From NCBI GenBank assembly GCA_963750995.1, contig CAVVST010000001.1, positions 248,001 through 312,000 on the forward strand: a stretch of 64,000 nt of DNA, read 5' to 3'. Under the pieces are notes generated by a model, which did no database searches, was not told the origin of the DNA, and saw only the letters and a program-made list of their open reading frames with translations. The number at the start of each line of letters is the position of its first letter. The first letter of the stretch is position 1. The translations under genes and the position numbers were made by a program. This document shows, one piece after another, positions 17,643-25,978 of the stretch. Source of the DNA: CAVVST01 sp963750995 (GTDB lineage: Bacteria; Acidobacteriota; Vicinamibacteria; Vicinamibacterales; UBA2999).

Positions 17643-18983
17643 CTACGACGCGCTGGCGAAAAACGCCTCGAGTCCGTGCGCGAAGGGGAGGGTGCGCAGC
17701 ATGCCGCGATCGTCGAGCAGCGGCTGCAGCAACGTCGCGCCGTCGATGCGCAAGTCTGTCAGCGTGAACTCCGTGTGGCGCGAGAGGAACGCGTCGATGA
17801 CCTGCTCGTTCTCCTCCGGCTCGCTCGAACAGGTGGCATAGACAAGCCGGCCGCCCGGTCGAATGACGGGCGCAGCACGTTCAAGCAGATCGAGCTGGTC
17901 CGCAGCCATGGCGTCCAGATCGCGCTCGAGACGTCGCCAGCGGATGTCGGGGTCGCGACGAATGGTGCCAAGGCCGGAGCACGGCGCGTCCACGAGCACG
18001 CGATCGAATACGGATGCGAACGGCAGCGCGCCGGAGACCGGGACCCGGGTGAGGCGGATCGACCGAGCGCCGCTCATACGCACCGTCTCGCGAAGAAGGC
18101 TCATGCGCTGCGCGCGCACGTCGCACGAAACGAGAGGCCGCGGTCGTCCATGTCGGCCGCCATGGCCACCGTCTTTCCCCCGGGCGAGGCGCACAGGTCG
18201 AGGACCCGCTCCCCGGGTCGTGCCCCCGCCGCCACCGCTACCAGTTGCGAGGCTTCGTCCTGGACGAAAAACGATCCGTCCGCGGGAAGCCGCAGAGGGT
18301 TGCCGGCGGCGACGGTGAGTGCATCGGGGGCGTAGCGTCCTGGCCGTGTTTCGATGCTGGCGGCGCGAGCGAGGCGGCCACACGCTCGCGGGAGGCGCGA
18401 AGCGTGTTGGCGCGCAGCGTCAGGCGCGGCGTCTCGTTGTTGAAGCGGACCCAACGCTCGGCCGCGTCGAGCCCGAGCCGGTCAAGCCAGCGAGCGACCA
18501 GCCAGTCGGGATGCGAGTGGGTGATGCCCAGATACGCAATCGCCGCCGCGCGGTCTCCTTCGGGACCGGGCCGCGGCGGGAACGGCAGGCGGTTCCGCTG
18601 GCGCAGCGCCGAACGGAGCACCGCGTTCACGAAACCGGAGGCGCTGCCCTTGCGCGCGTGCCGGGCCAGATCCACCGCGTCGTCGACCACCGCCGATGCC
18701 GGCACACGGTCGAGGTGCAGGAGCTGGTAGAGGCTGAGCCTGAAGAATGTGCACGACGTCGCGGTCCACCTTCTCCAGGGGACGATTGGCGAAGTGCGAG
18801 AACGAGATAATCGAGACTGCGCTGCCAGCGCAGCGACCCGGTGACGATTTCCGCCGCCAGGGCGCGGTCGCGTTCGTCTGACAGGCGCTCTCGGGAGTGC
18901 GCCAGGGCGGAGGGAAGGTCGGCGCGTTCGTCGGCGATGGCGCGCAGCGCCTGGTAGGCGGCGATGCGCGCCGGAGCCGTCAT
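17643..18983 (-). pseudogene. rsmB: 16S rRNA m5C967 methyltransferase with four frameshifts
   Basis: From ATG 18983 the NusB-like N-terminal half (RIAAYQALRAIADERADLPS, LRWQRSLDYL) continues in a second frame (SHFANRPLEKVDRDVVHIL), a third (RVPASAVVDDAVDLARHAR), a fourth (ASIETRPGRYAPDALTV, LDLCASPGGKT) and finally VSCDVRAQRMSLLRETVRM, DAPCSGLGTIRRDPDIRW and VYATCSSEPEENEQV. Breaks lie near 18798, 18740, 18360 and 18140. All catalytic parts, including the cysteines of PCSG and TCS, are present across frames, so the gene was whole recently or the sequence has indels. Confidence 0.8.
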
Positions 18984-18994
18984 CGCGACGACCG

Positions 18995-19067
18995 GATTTA
19001 CGAATTGACGGATCTACGATCGACGCAATTCAAATCCGTAAATTCGTAGATCGTCAATCCGTAAATC
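18995..19067. repeat. Imperfect 25-bp inverted repeat overlapping the fmt stop
   Basis: The arm 18995-19019 (GATTTACG...ATCTACGA) is complementary with one mismatch and one bulge to 19043-19067. It lies between rsmB and fmt, and its right arm encodes the last codons and stop of fmt. It is AT-richer than its surroundings. It could act as a terminator between fmt and rsmB or be an inserted palindromic repeat. Confidence 0.55.
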
Positions 19068-20028
19068 TCATACCGGCTGCGACCCGCCGCCCGGCCGCGA
19101 AGTCGCGCGCCGACATCGGGCGGCGCCCCTCGGGCTGAAGTTGCTCGATCGCAATACGCCCTCCATGCCCGGTCGCAACGTGGATCGCATCAGCCGAGAC
19201 GTCCACGATCGTGCCCGGCTCCGCGTCGGTCGTGCCAGGCTCGACCCTCGTCTTCAGCAGGATGACGCGCGAAGCATCAAGGCTCGTGCTCGCATGCGGC
19301 CAGGGATGGAGTCCGCGAACGCGGTTGTGAATGTATGCCGCCGGCAGCGCCCAGTCGAGCCTGCCTTCGTCCTTGGTCAACCGCGGCGCGAAGGTGGCGA
19401 GCATGAAGTCCTGGCGTTCTTCCTGCGCGGTGCCAGCGGCGATCTGCTCCAGCACGTCGAGCAGCAGGTCGGCGCCGAGCGCGGCGAGATCGCGCTCGAC
19501 GACGTCGCTGGTGTCGTCGGCGCCGATCGGCCGCGTGACCTTGCCGAGCATGGCGCCGGCGTCGAGCAGCGTCTCAACCCGCATGATCGTCACACCGGTC
19601 ACCGCCTCGCCGTCGATGATGGCGCGCTGAATCGGGGCGGCGCCGCGATACTTCGGCAGCAGCGACGCATGGACGTTGATCATGCCGAGCGGGGGAAGCG
19701 CCAGGATCTCGTCCGGAATGATCTTTCCGTACACCGCGACGACGCCGATGTCGGGCCGCCACTCGCGCAGCGCCGCCGCGAAGGCGGGGTCCTTCAGCCG
19801 CGTGGGTTGAAGCAGCGGCAGGCCGCGTTGTACCGCCAACGCCTTGACCGGCGCATCGGACACCTGCTGGCCGCGGCCGCGCGGCCGATCGGGTTGGGTC
19901 ACCACGCCGCACACGGTGTGGCGCGAGTCGAGCAGGTTCTCCAGCGTGGGCACGGCAAACTGCGGCGTCCCCAGGAACACCACGCGGTAGCCGGAGGCCT
20001 TCAGGCCTCCGGTCGGCGCGCTCACCAT
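19054..20028 (-). CDS. fmt: Methionyl-tRNA formyltransferase
   Basis: 324 residues. VVFLGTPQFAVPTLENLL is the family start, NVHASLLPKYRGAAPIQ carries the catalytic Asn and His, DAGAML the Asp, and a C-terminal OB-like domain (RLTKDEGRLDW, YIHNRVRGLHPWP) binds tRNA. ATG 20028 overlaps the def stop (ATGGTGA), giving def-fmt coupling. Unusually, residues about 6-14 (TGGLKASGY) are encoded by a REP palindrome, placed between the start codon and the normal first strand. The stop lies in another inverted repeat. Confidence 0.93.
   Translation of the reverse strand: MVSAPTGGLKASGYRVVFLGTPQFAVPTLENLLDSRHTVCGVVTQPDRPRGRGQQVSDAPVKALAVQRGLPLLQPTRLKDPAFAAALREWRPDIGVVAVYGKIIPDEILALPPLGMINVHASLLPKYRGAAPIQRAIIDGEAVTGVTIMRVETLLDAGAMLGKVTRPIGADDTSDVVERDLAALGADLLLDVLEQIAAGTAQEERQDFMLATFAPRLTKDEGRLDWALPAAYIHNRVRGLHPWPHASTSLDASRVILLKTRVEPGTTDAEPGTIVDVSADAIHVATGHGGRIAIEQLQPEGRRPMSARDFAAGRRVAAGMRFTD
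19987..20012 (+). repeat. GTAG-REP palindrome inside the 5' end of fmt
   Basis: GTAG (19987-19990) followed by a 22-nt perfect palindrome (arms CCGGAGGCCT and AGGCCTCCGG, TC centre). It is identical to the REP at 22229-22254 upstream of the RAYT transposase. Confidence 0.85.
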
Positions 20029-20531
20029 TTGCCCGTGCGCGCGAGCTTCCTGATCTTCCGGACGATCAGGTCCTTCTGAAGCCCGCGCAGTCGATCGACG
20101 AAGACCGTGCCGTCGAGATGGTCGATCTCGTGCTGGAAACAGCGGGCGAGGAGGCCGGTGCCCTCGACGATCTGTTCGTTGCCGTCGCGTCCCAGCCCCC
20201 TGACGACCGCGCGCGCCGGCCGGGCGACGGTGGCGTTGAAGCCGGGGACGCTCAGGCAGCCCTCGTCTTCGTCCTGGCTGCCGGTCGCTTCGACGAGCTC
20301 CGGGTTAATGAAGGTCAAAAGCTCGGACGGGTTACGCCCCCCCGAGACATCCGCGACGAAGATCCGCAGCGGCACACCGATCTGCGTCGCCGCCAGCCCG
20401 ATCCCGGGCGCGGCGTACATCGTCTGCACCATGTCGTCGATCAGTTGGCGGATGTCGGGCGTGATCTCGGTGACGGGTGCGGCCGGCTGGTGGAGAACCT
20501 CGTCGCCGTATCGGAGGATCGGACGAATCAC
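20022..20531 (-). CDS. def: Peptide deformylase
   Basis: 169 residues with all three deformylase motifs: GIGLAATQIG (motif 1), EGCLSVPG (motif 2, metal Cys) and HEIDHLDG (motif 3, metal histidines and catalytic Glu). It removes the formyl group from nascent proteins, the counterpart of Fmt. The start GTG 20531 overlaps the aroC stop as GTGA, and the stop overlaps the fmt start. Confidence 0.95.
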   Translation of the reverse strand: MIRPILRYGDEVLHQPAAPVTEITPDIRQLIDDMVQTMYAAPGIGLAATQIGVPLRIFVADVSGGRNPSELLTFINPELVEATGSQDEDEGCLSVPGFNATVARPARAVVRGLGRDGNEQIVEGTGLLARCFQHEIDHLDGTVFVDRLRGLQKDLIVRKIRKLARTGKW

Positions 20532-21733
20532 GCCGGCGTGCCGCGCGCCGCGAAGCGCCGGCGCACTTGTTCGGCGGTGGCCTGGTAATGCCGCTCGATC
20601 TCGTCGATCGAGTCGCCACCGAACTTTTCCAGGAAGGCGTCGGCGAGGACGAACGAGACCATCGCTTCCCCGACGACCGCGGCGGCCGGCACGGCGCAGA
20701 CGTCGCTGCGCTCGATTGCCGCCGGGGCCGAGATCATCGTCGTCAGATCGACTGACCTGAGCGGCTTCATCAGCGTGGAAATTGGCTTCATGAAGCCGAC
20801 CACGCGGACGTCTTCACCGTTGGTCACGCCCCCTTCCAGCCCGCCGGCGTTGTTGGTGGGGCGGACAGGCGCGGCAGTCTCGGGCCCGGGCACGATCTCG
20901 TCGTGGACGCGCGATCCGGGACGAACCGCGGCTTCGGGCCCGATACCGATGCCGACCGCCTTGATGGCGTGAATGCACATGATCGCCTGACCGAGGCGCC
21001 CGTCGAGCTTGCGGTCCCACTGCACGTACGACCCGAGGCCGGCCGGCACGCCGCTCGCTATCACTTCGAAGGCGCCTCCGAGCGTGTCGCCGGCTTCTCG
21101 TGCCGCGTCAATCGCCGCCATCATGCGCTTCTGCACGTCGCCGTCCACGCATCGAAGCGGGGCGTCCTCGGGAACCGCCTTTGCCTCGGCAAAAGACACC
21201 ATCCGGTTGTCGCGCAGCATGACGTCGCCGATGACCGGGACGTGGCTGACGATCCGGATGCCGAACCGTCCGAGCAGCTGTCGCGCCAGGCTGCCGGCGG
21301 CGACCCGGGCCGCGGTTTCCCTGGCACTCGCGCGCTCGAGCACGTCACGGATGTCGTCGTGCCCGTACTTGATCGCGCCGGCAAGATCGGCATGGCCCGG
21401 CCGCGGCCGCGTCACCTCGGCTCGTTTCACGCCGCTCGCACCCTCCGGCATCTCGCGCTCGACGTACATCGTCTGCTGCCAGTTGACCCAGTCGCGATTG
21501 CGAATCAGCAGGGCAATGGGCGCGCCGGTCGTACGCGCGTGGCGGACGCCGGCGAGGATCTCCGCGCGGTCGCTCTCGATGGCCATCCGCCGTCCGCGGC
21601 CGTATCCGCCCTGCCGCCGCCGGAGCTGTTCGTTGAGCGCGTCGATGTCGAGCTCGAGGCCCGCCGGCATGCCGTCAACCGTGACAACGAGTGCCTGGCC
21701 GTGCGATTCGCCGGCGGAAAGAAATCTGAGCAT
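20528..21733 (-). CDS. aroC: Chorismate synthase
   Basis: 401 residues, slightly longer than usual. Motifs: AGESHG at the N-terminus, RRQGGYGRGRRM, the second signature RPGHADLAGAIKYGHDDIR with LERASARETAARVAAGS, and TNNAGGLEGGVTNGE. It converts EPSP to chorismate using reduced FMN. It heads the minus-strand run; the start is 38 bp from a divergent lipoprotein gene. Confidence 0.95.
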   Translation of the reverse strand: MLRFLSAGESHGQALVVTVDGMPAGLELDIDALNEQLRRRQGGYGRGRRMAIESDRAEILAGVRHARTTGAPIALLIRNRDWVNWQQTMYVEREMPEGASGVKRAEVTRPRPGHADLAGAIKYGHDDIRDVLERASARETAARVAAGSLARQLLGRFGIRIVSHVPVIGDVMLRDNRMVSFAEAKAVPEDAPLRCVDGDVQKRMMAAIDAAREAGDTLGGAFEVIASGVPAGLGSYVQWDRKLDGRLGQAIMCIHAIKAVGIGIGPEAAVRPGSRVHDEIVPGPETAAPVRPTNNAGGLEGGVTNGEDVRVVGFMKPISTLMKPLRSVDLTTMISAPAAIERSDVCAVPAAAVVGEAMVSFVLADAFLEKFGGDSIDEIERHYQATAEQVRRRFAARGTPA

Positions 21734-21771
21734 GTAGTTGCCATTTTACCGGTGATACACTCTGCGGCACC

Positions 21772-22200
21772 ATGCGGACATCCACGATGATAGGGACCGC
21801 CATCCTCGCCGCCACTGCGCTGACCTGCGCGGCGTGCGGGCAGTCGGCGCCGGCGGGTCCTCGAGTGTTCTTCGTTCAGCCGGCAGACGGCGCGACGGTG
21901 ACGAGCCCGGTACACCTGGAGTTCGGCGCTGAGGACTTTCAGATCACCGCCGTGCCGCAGGGCACCGTGACCGAAACCCGCCCCGCCCTCGGCCATCACC
22001 ACGTCGCCATCGACGCCGACTGCCTGCCGACGGGAACCGCCATCCCGCGCGCGGCGCCGTGGGTGCATTTTGGCGACGGCAAGAACGTCATTGACATGCA
22101 GATGCCCTCGGGCCAGCACCGGCTGACGCTGCAGGTGGGCGACGATCTGCACCGCACGATCGAAGGGCTCTGCTCGACCATCACCGTCAACGTCCAGTAA
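21772..22200 (+). CDS. DUF4399 lipoprotein
   Basis: 142 residues with a signal peptide and lipobox (LTCAAC). The body fits DUF4399: RVFFVQPADGATVTSPVHLE, HHHVAIDADCLP, PWVHFGDGKNVIDMQMPSGQ and HRLTLQVGDDLH. The family often has histidine-rich, possibly metal-binding sites, and function is unknown. It is divergent from aroC with a short shared promoter region. Confidence 0.8.
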   Translation: MRTSTMIGTAILAATALTCAACGQSAPAGPRVFFVQPADGATVTSPVHLEFGAEDFQITAVPQGTVTETRPALGHHHVAIDADCLPTGTAIPRAAPWVHFGDGKNVIDMQMPSGQHRLTLQVGDDLHRTIEGLCSTITVNVQ

Positions 22201-22228
22201 CCCGTAAAGGTCCCTGAATCACGCGATG

Positions 22229-22254
22229 GTAGCCGGAGGCCTTCAGGCCTCCGG
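22229..22254 (+). repeat. GTAG-REP upstream of the RAYT gene
   Basis: GTAG at 22229-22232, then a 22-nt perfect palindrome (10-bp stem, TC centre) at 22233-22254. Same sequence and orientation as 19987-20012. It lies between DUF4399 and the RAYT start. Confidence 0.85.
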
Positions 22255-22316
22255 CCTTCGCACGTCTCTCGGAATTGGCCTCGCACTATGCATGTCAATT
22301 GCACGACGGTGCGACC

Positions 22317-22772
22317 ATGCCCAACGGCGCGCCCCGGATTCGCGGGTTCGATTACCTGGGCCTCCATCGGTATTCGCTGACGATTTGTACAAACGGCCGT
22401 CGTCGCCTGCTTACCGACCCGGAGTTAGTGGCAATGATCCTGTTGGAGATTCGCAACACCGCTCAGGCCACCGGGTTTCGAGTTCTGGCGTACTGCTTCA
22501 TGCCCGACCACGTGCATCTCGTGGTGGAGGGGGCGTCTGAATCGGCGGACCTGCGTGGCTTTGTAAAGGGATGGAAGCAAGCGACGGGTTTTGCGTACAC
22601 GCAGCGTACGCGCAACCGTCTCTGGCAAGTGGGCTTCTTCGACCATGTGCTCCGCACTGACGAGAGTACCGAGCGTCACGTTCAGTACGTGCTGGGAAAT
22701 CCGGTACGGGCTGGCCTTACGCGTACGGTCGGAGAGTATCCGTTCGCTGGAACCATTGTCCCGGAAACCTGA
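22317..22772 (+). CDS. REP-associated tyrosine transposase (RAYT, Y1 HUH family)
   Basis: ATG 22317 is preferred over the TTG at 22275; 151 residues. RYSLTICTNGRR, the HUH motif in YCFMPDHVHLVVEG, then FVKGWKQATGFAY and LWQVGFFDHVLR with the downstream YVLGNP are the standard blocks of TnpA-REP; the catalytic tyrosine is probably in HVQYVLGNPV. These single-strand nucleases recognise a GTAG next to REP hairpins. Exactly such units flank this gene (22229 +, 22761 -, 22836 +). The stop TGA lies inside the downstream REP. Confidence 0.88.
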   Translation: MPNGAPRIRGFDYLGLHRYSLTICTNGRRRLLTDPELVAMILLEIRNTAQATGFRVLAYCFMPDHVHLVVEGASESADLRGFVKGWKQATGFAYTQRTRNRLWQVGFFDHVLRTDESTERHVQYVLGNPVRAGLTRTVGEYPFAGTIVPET

Positions 22773-22786
22773 AGGTTTCCGGCTAC
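22761..22786 (-). repeat. GTAG-REP containing the RAYT stop codon
   Basis: The palindrome 22761-22782 (arms CCGGAAACCT / AGGTTTCCGG, centre GA) is followed by CTAC, so it is in minus orientation, inverted relative to the unit upstream of the gene. RAYT ends ...CCG GAA ACC TGA within it. Confidence 0.8.
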
Positions 22787-22835
22787 CAACGTTCGGCTAC
22801 CAACGTTCGGCGACCAACGTTCGGTCCCGAACTAG

Positions 22836-22890
22836 GTAGCCGGAGGCCTTTAGGCCTCCGGACCTCAGGCCTCCGGACCTCAAGCCTCCG
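22836..22890 (+). repeat. GTAG-REP plus degenerate half-palindromes
   Basis: GTAG 22836-22839 and the palindrome 22840-22861 (centre TT) are followed by two partial repeats of the CAGGCCTCCGGAC / CAAGCCTCCGG type. Just before it, a short unit around CCAACGTTCGG occurs three times (22787-22824). This is a BIME-like cluster upstream of the sigma-54 activator. Confidence 0.7.
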
Positions 22891-22936
22891 GGCTGATCAA
22901 CCTTCGAAAAATTGACGACGTGATCGGCGAGGGCGC

Positions 22937-25834
22937 GTGCAGGAACTGCCTGCGTTCGTGCAGACGCGGAGGTTTTCCGCCTGTTTCGATCGGTGCGCTG
23001 GATTGCATGCGTCGTCCGTCGTGCCGCGGCTGATTCACGACCGGTTCTTCGCGTATGACGAGATCCACGGGTGCGATCTGGTGACAGGCGCCGCCGTGCG
23101 ACTCGACGACCTGCCGGGGGACCCGAACGGTGGCGCCCCGGATTCACTGATTGAAATCCTCAACGATGGGCGCGACGGATGTCCGCGCTGGGTGGTGGCC
23201 GACGCGCGCAACGGCGCCCAGGCGGCGGCGGTGGCCGCACGGACCGCGGCCGGCGCCAGGCGCCACGGGTTCGTTCCGCTGCTGGTGCCGCTGTATTTGC
23301 GTTGGCGCGTGGCGCTCGCCGCTGACCTCGAGGAGCGCACGCTCCTGTTGATTGGCAGTTTTGCCCGTGGCCTGGCGGCCGCTCGCGGCGCCTTCATTCA
23401 GGCTGCGTCCTCGTCGCCGCGCCCGCACGTGCTCCTGACATTTCGATGTGCTGATGGCGCCGGTAAGGCGGGGCTGGTTCGAGAGGCGCGCGCTGCATAC
23501 GGCCTGATGCCGGCCACCGCGCGCAACCGGATCGCGGCGCCGACCGCAGAGGTCGTGCGACTGATGGAGCGTGCCGCCCACGCCGCGAATTTGCAGCGAT
23601 CGGGTCGGCACGCTTCGGCTGAGCGGCTGCTGCGCGAGGTCGGCGGCAGCCTCGCGCGCCGGCAGGCATTTACCGCCGCCGCCAACGTTCACGTGGCGCT
23701 TGGCAGGATGCTGCTTGAGCGCGGCGGGCCGGGCGCCGCGGAGAAGATGTTCGAGGACGCCGCGCAGCTCGCGCAGTCGGCAGACGATGAGCCGGGGGCC
23801 GGAGAAGCCCGCATCTGGCAGGCGACGGCAAGAACGGATGCCGGACGGTTGACGGATGCCGAGTCTATCTGCCGCGCAGTGCTGCTGACGCGGCAGCTCA
23901 CGCCGGACCGCCAGGCGTGGGCCACCGCCATGCTCGGCCGTGTGCTTCTCTGGCAGGGACGGATTGATGAGGCACGGGCTGGCATTCTGCCGCCTCTCGA
24001 CGATCACAACGGAATCGATACGGTCACCGTTGCCACCATTGAAGCGACGGCTGTCCGGGTGCTCGTGGCCGCCGGCGACATCTTCGCTGCGGGGCAGCGC
24101 GCACGATTGTTGATGACAAGAAACGGGGCGGATGCGGATGCCGCGACGAAAGTCGTCGCGCTCACCGCGCATCTGCGCGTCATGGCGGCGGCAGGTGATC
24201 TCGATCTGGCGTGGCAGGGCCTGGAGGCGATCGAAGGGCTGTCCCGGCAGGCGCGGCTGCCGCTGCGCGCGATCCGTGCGCGGCTGATCTGGCACGACGG
24301 CTTGAGCCGCGCCGGCCGCGACCGCGAGGCGCGCGGTGAACGCGCCCGTCTTCTTCGCGTTCGTCGTGCGGTTCCCGCGCTGCTGCGCCGAGCGATCGAT
24401 CAACGCCTGGCCGTAAGAGCTGTGGGCGAGCGTCCGGTTGCTATCGAGCCCTCGTCACCTGCGCGTATCGCGTCCACTGCCGCCACGCTTGTTCATCTGG
24501 TCTATGACGAGGAAACCGACCGGAGGGCGCTCGAACGCGTCGCCGGCCGCCTTGCGCGCGATCTCGTCCCCACCCGGATCGACTTCGTATCAGCCGATGC
24601 GGGCGCGGTCAGTACGCTCGTCACCAAAGGCGCGGGTCTGCCGACATGCCTTGGGGCACGTACGCTCGAATCCGGCCTGTTGATTGCCGAGGATGTCGAG
24701 AGCGGCGGCCACGAAATCGGCGTGCCGATTCGCCTGGGCAGCCGTCTTGTCGCCGCGCTGGTCTGCCGATGGCCGCTCGATCGTCTGCCGCCGCCACAGG
24801 CGGCCGAGCTCCTCGAACTCGCGGCAGCCGTGGCCGCACCCCGTGCCGACGCATTGCTGGTGTCCCTCCGCGAGGCATCGCACGCGTCAACGAAGGTTCC
24901 GGAACTGATTGGCGTCAGCGCCGCGATGCAGGAGGTTCGTCGCGCGATTGAACGCGCCGCCAGGGCGCCGTTTTCCGTGCTGATTGAGGGGGAGAGCGGG
25001 GTCGGCAAGGAACTCGCGGCCCGGGCGGTCCACCAGCTCAGCGCGCGGCGCGAGCGCCGCTTCTGCGACGTCAACTGCGCGGCCCTGCCCGACGAGTTGC
25101 TCGAGTCGGAGCTCTTCGGCCATGTCCGCGGCGCCTTCACCGGCGCCGTCGCCGACAAGGCCGGCCTGTTCGAAGAGGCGGACGGCGGCACGCTGTTCCT
25201 CGACGAAATCCCGGATCTTTCGCCACGGGGACAAGCCAAGCTCCTGCGCGTGCTGCAGCAACAGGACGTCCGGCGCGTCGGCGAGACGTTCAGCCGGAAG
25301 GTGGACGTGCGCGTGGTGGCCGCCGCCAATCGCGACCTGCGCGCTGACGCGGCCCAGGCCCGCTTCCGGGCGGATCTGCTGTATCGGATCGACGTCATTC
25401 GGATCCGGATGCCGGCGCTGCGCGAGCGCCCGGAGGACATCCCCGTCCTGGCGCAGCACGTCTGGCACGCGTCGTCGGCACGGGTCGCATGCCGCGCGAC
25501 ACTGACGCATGCGCTGCTCGCGGAGCTCGCCCGGTATCACTGGCCGGGCAACGTCCGCGAGTTGCAGAACGTGATCGCGGCGCTGGCCGTGGCCGCGCCG
25601 GCGCGCGGCTTGGTACGGCCGTCGCTGCTGCCGCCGGCCATCACGGGCGCCGCCAGCGTGACGTCGCGCCGGCTCTCTGAGGCGCGCGCGCAGTTCGAGC
25701 GGCGCTGTGTCGAGGTCGCGCTCGCGCGCGCGTCCGGCAACCGTACGCGTGCGGCGGCAGAACTGGGACTGTCTCGTCAGGGGCTGCTGAAGACGATGGC
25801 GCGGCTTGGTTTAGGTGAAGCACCGGAGACCTGA
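22937..25834 (+). CDS. Sigma-54-dependent transcriptional activator with TPR-like and GAF-like sensor regions
   Basis: 965 residues. The N-terminal 200 are uncharacterised; about 200-470 are TPR-like helices (FEDAAQLAQSADDEPGAGEA, MLGRVLLWQGRIDEA); about 500-640 look like a GAF sensor. An AAA+ domain follows, with Walker A GESGVGKE, the sigma-54 loop GAFTGA, Walker B GGTLFLDE and RYHWPGNVREL. A C-terminal Fis-type HTH (NRTRAAAELGLSRQGLLKTM) binds DNA. It activates RNA polymerase-sigma54; targets are unknown. Start GTG 22937. The last codons PET-stop lie inside a REP. Confidence 0.85.
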   Translation: MQELPAFVQTRRFSACFDRCAGLHASSVVPRLIHDRFFAYDEIHGCDLVTGAAVRLDDLPGDPNGGAPDSLIEILNDGRDGCPRWVVADARNGAQAAAVAARTAAGARRHGFVPLLVPLYLRWRVALAADLEERTLLLIGSFARGLAAARGAFIQAASSSPRPHVLLTFRCADGAGKAGLVREARAAYGLMPATARNRIAAPTAEVVRLMERAAHAANLQRSGRHASAERLLREVGGSLARRQAFTAAANVHVALGRMLLERGGPGAAEKMFEDAAQLAQSADDEPGAGEARIWQATARTDAGRLTDAESICRAVLLTRQLTPDRQAWATAMLGRVLLWQGRIDEARAGILPPLDDHNGIDTVTVATIEATAVRVLVAAGDIFAAGQRARLLMTRNGADADAATKVVALTAHLRVMAAAGDLDLAWQGLEAIEGLSRQARLPLRAIRARLIWHDGLSRAGRDREARGERARLLRVRRAVPALLRRAIDQRLAVRAVGERPVAIEPSSPARIASTAATLVHLVYDEETDRRALERVAGRLARDLVPTRIDFVSADAGAVSTLVTKGAGLPTCLGARTLESGLLIAEDVESGGHEIGVPIRLGSRLVAALVCRWPLDRLPPPQAAELLELAAAVAAPRADALLVSLREASHASTKVPELIGVSAAMQEVRRAIERAARAPFSVLIEGESGVGKELAARAVHQLSARRERRFCDVNCAALPDELLESELFGHVRGAFTGAVADKAGLFEEADGGTLFLDEIPDLSPRGQAKLLRVLQQQDVRRVGETFSRKVDVRVVAAANRDLRADAAQARFRADLLYRIDVIRIRMPALRERPEDIPVLAQHVWHASSARVACRATLTHALLAELARYHWPGNVRELQNVIAALAVAAPARGLVRPSLLPPAITGAASVTSRRLSEARAQFERRCVEVALARASGNRTRAAAELGLSRQGLLKTMARLGLGEAPET

Positions 25835-25848
25835 AGGTCTCCGGCTAC
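25823..25848 (-). repeat. GTAG-REP containing the stop codon of the sigma-54 activator
   Basis: The palindrome 25823-25844 (arms CCGGAGACCT / AGGTCTCCGG, centre GA) is followed by CTAC 25845-25848. The activator reads CCG GAG ACC TGA through it, as the RAYT gene does in its own REP. Confidence 0.85.
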
Positions 25849-25978
25849 CCGAACATGGGATTATCCGGAAGTTGACGATTCTCCCTATAATCGCAGCGGG
25901 TCCGCGTGAGTCTGGCACTTGGCACTCGTCTCGGCCCGGATGAAGTCACCGTTCCGCTCACCCTGAAAGGACAGCCTT

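Noticed and set aside
23144..24403. A 419-codon minus-strand frame
   Set aside because: Antisense to the TPR region of the sigma-54 activator; composition is that of a shadow frame.
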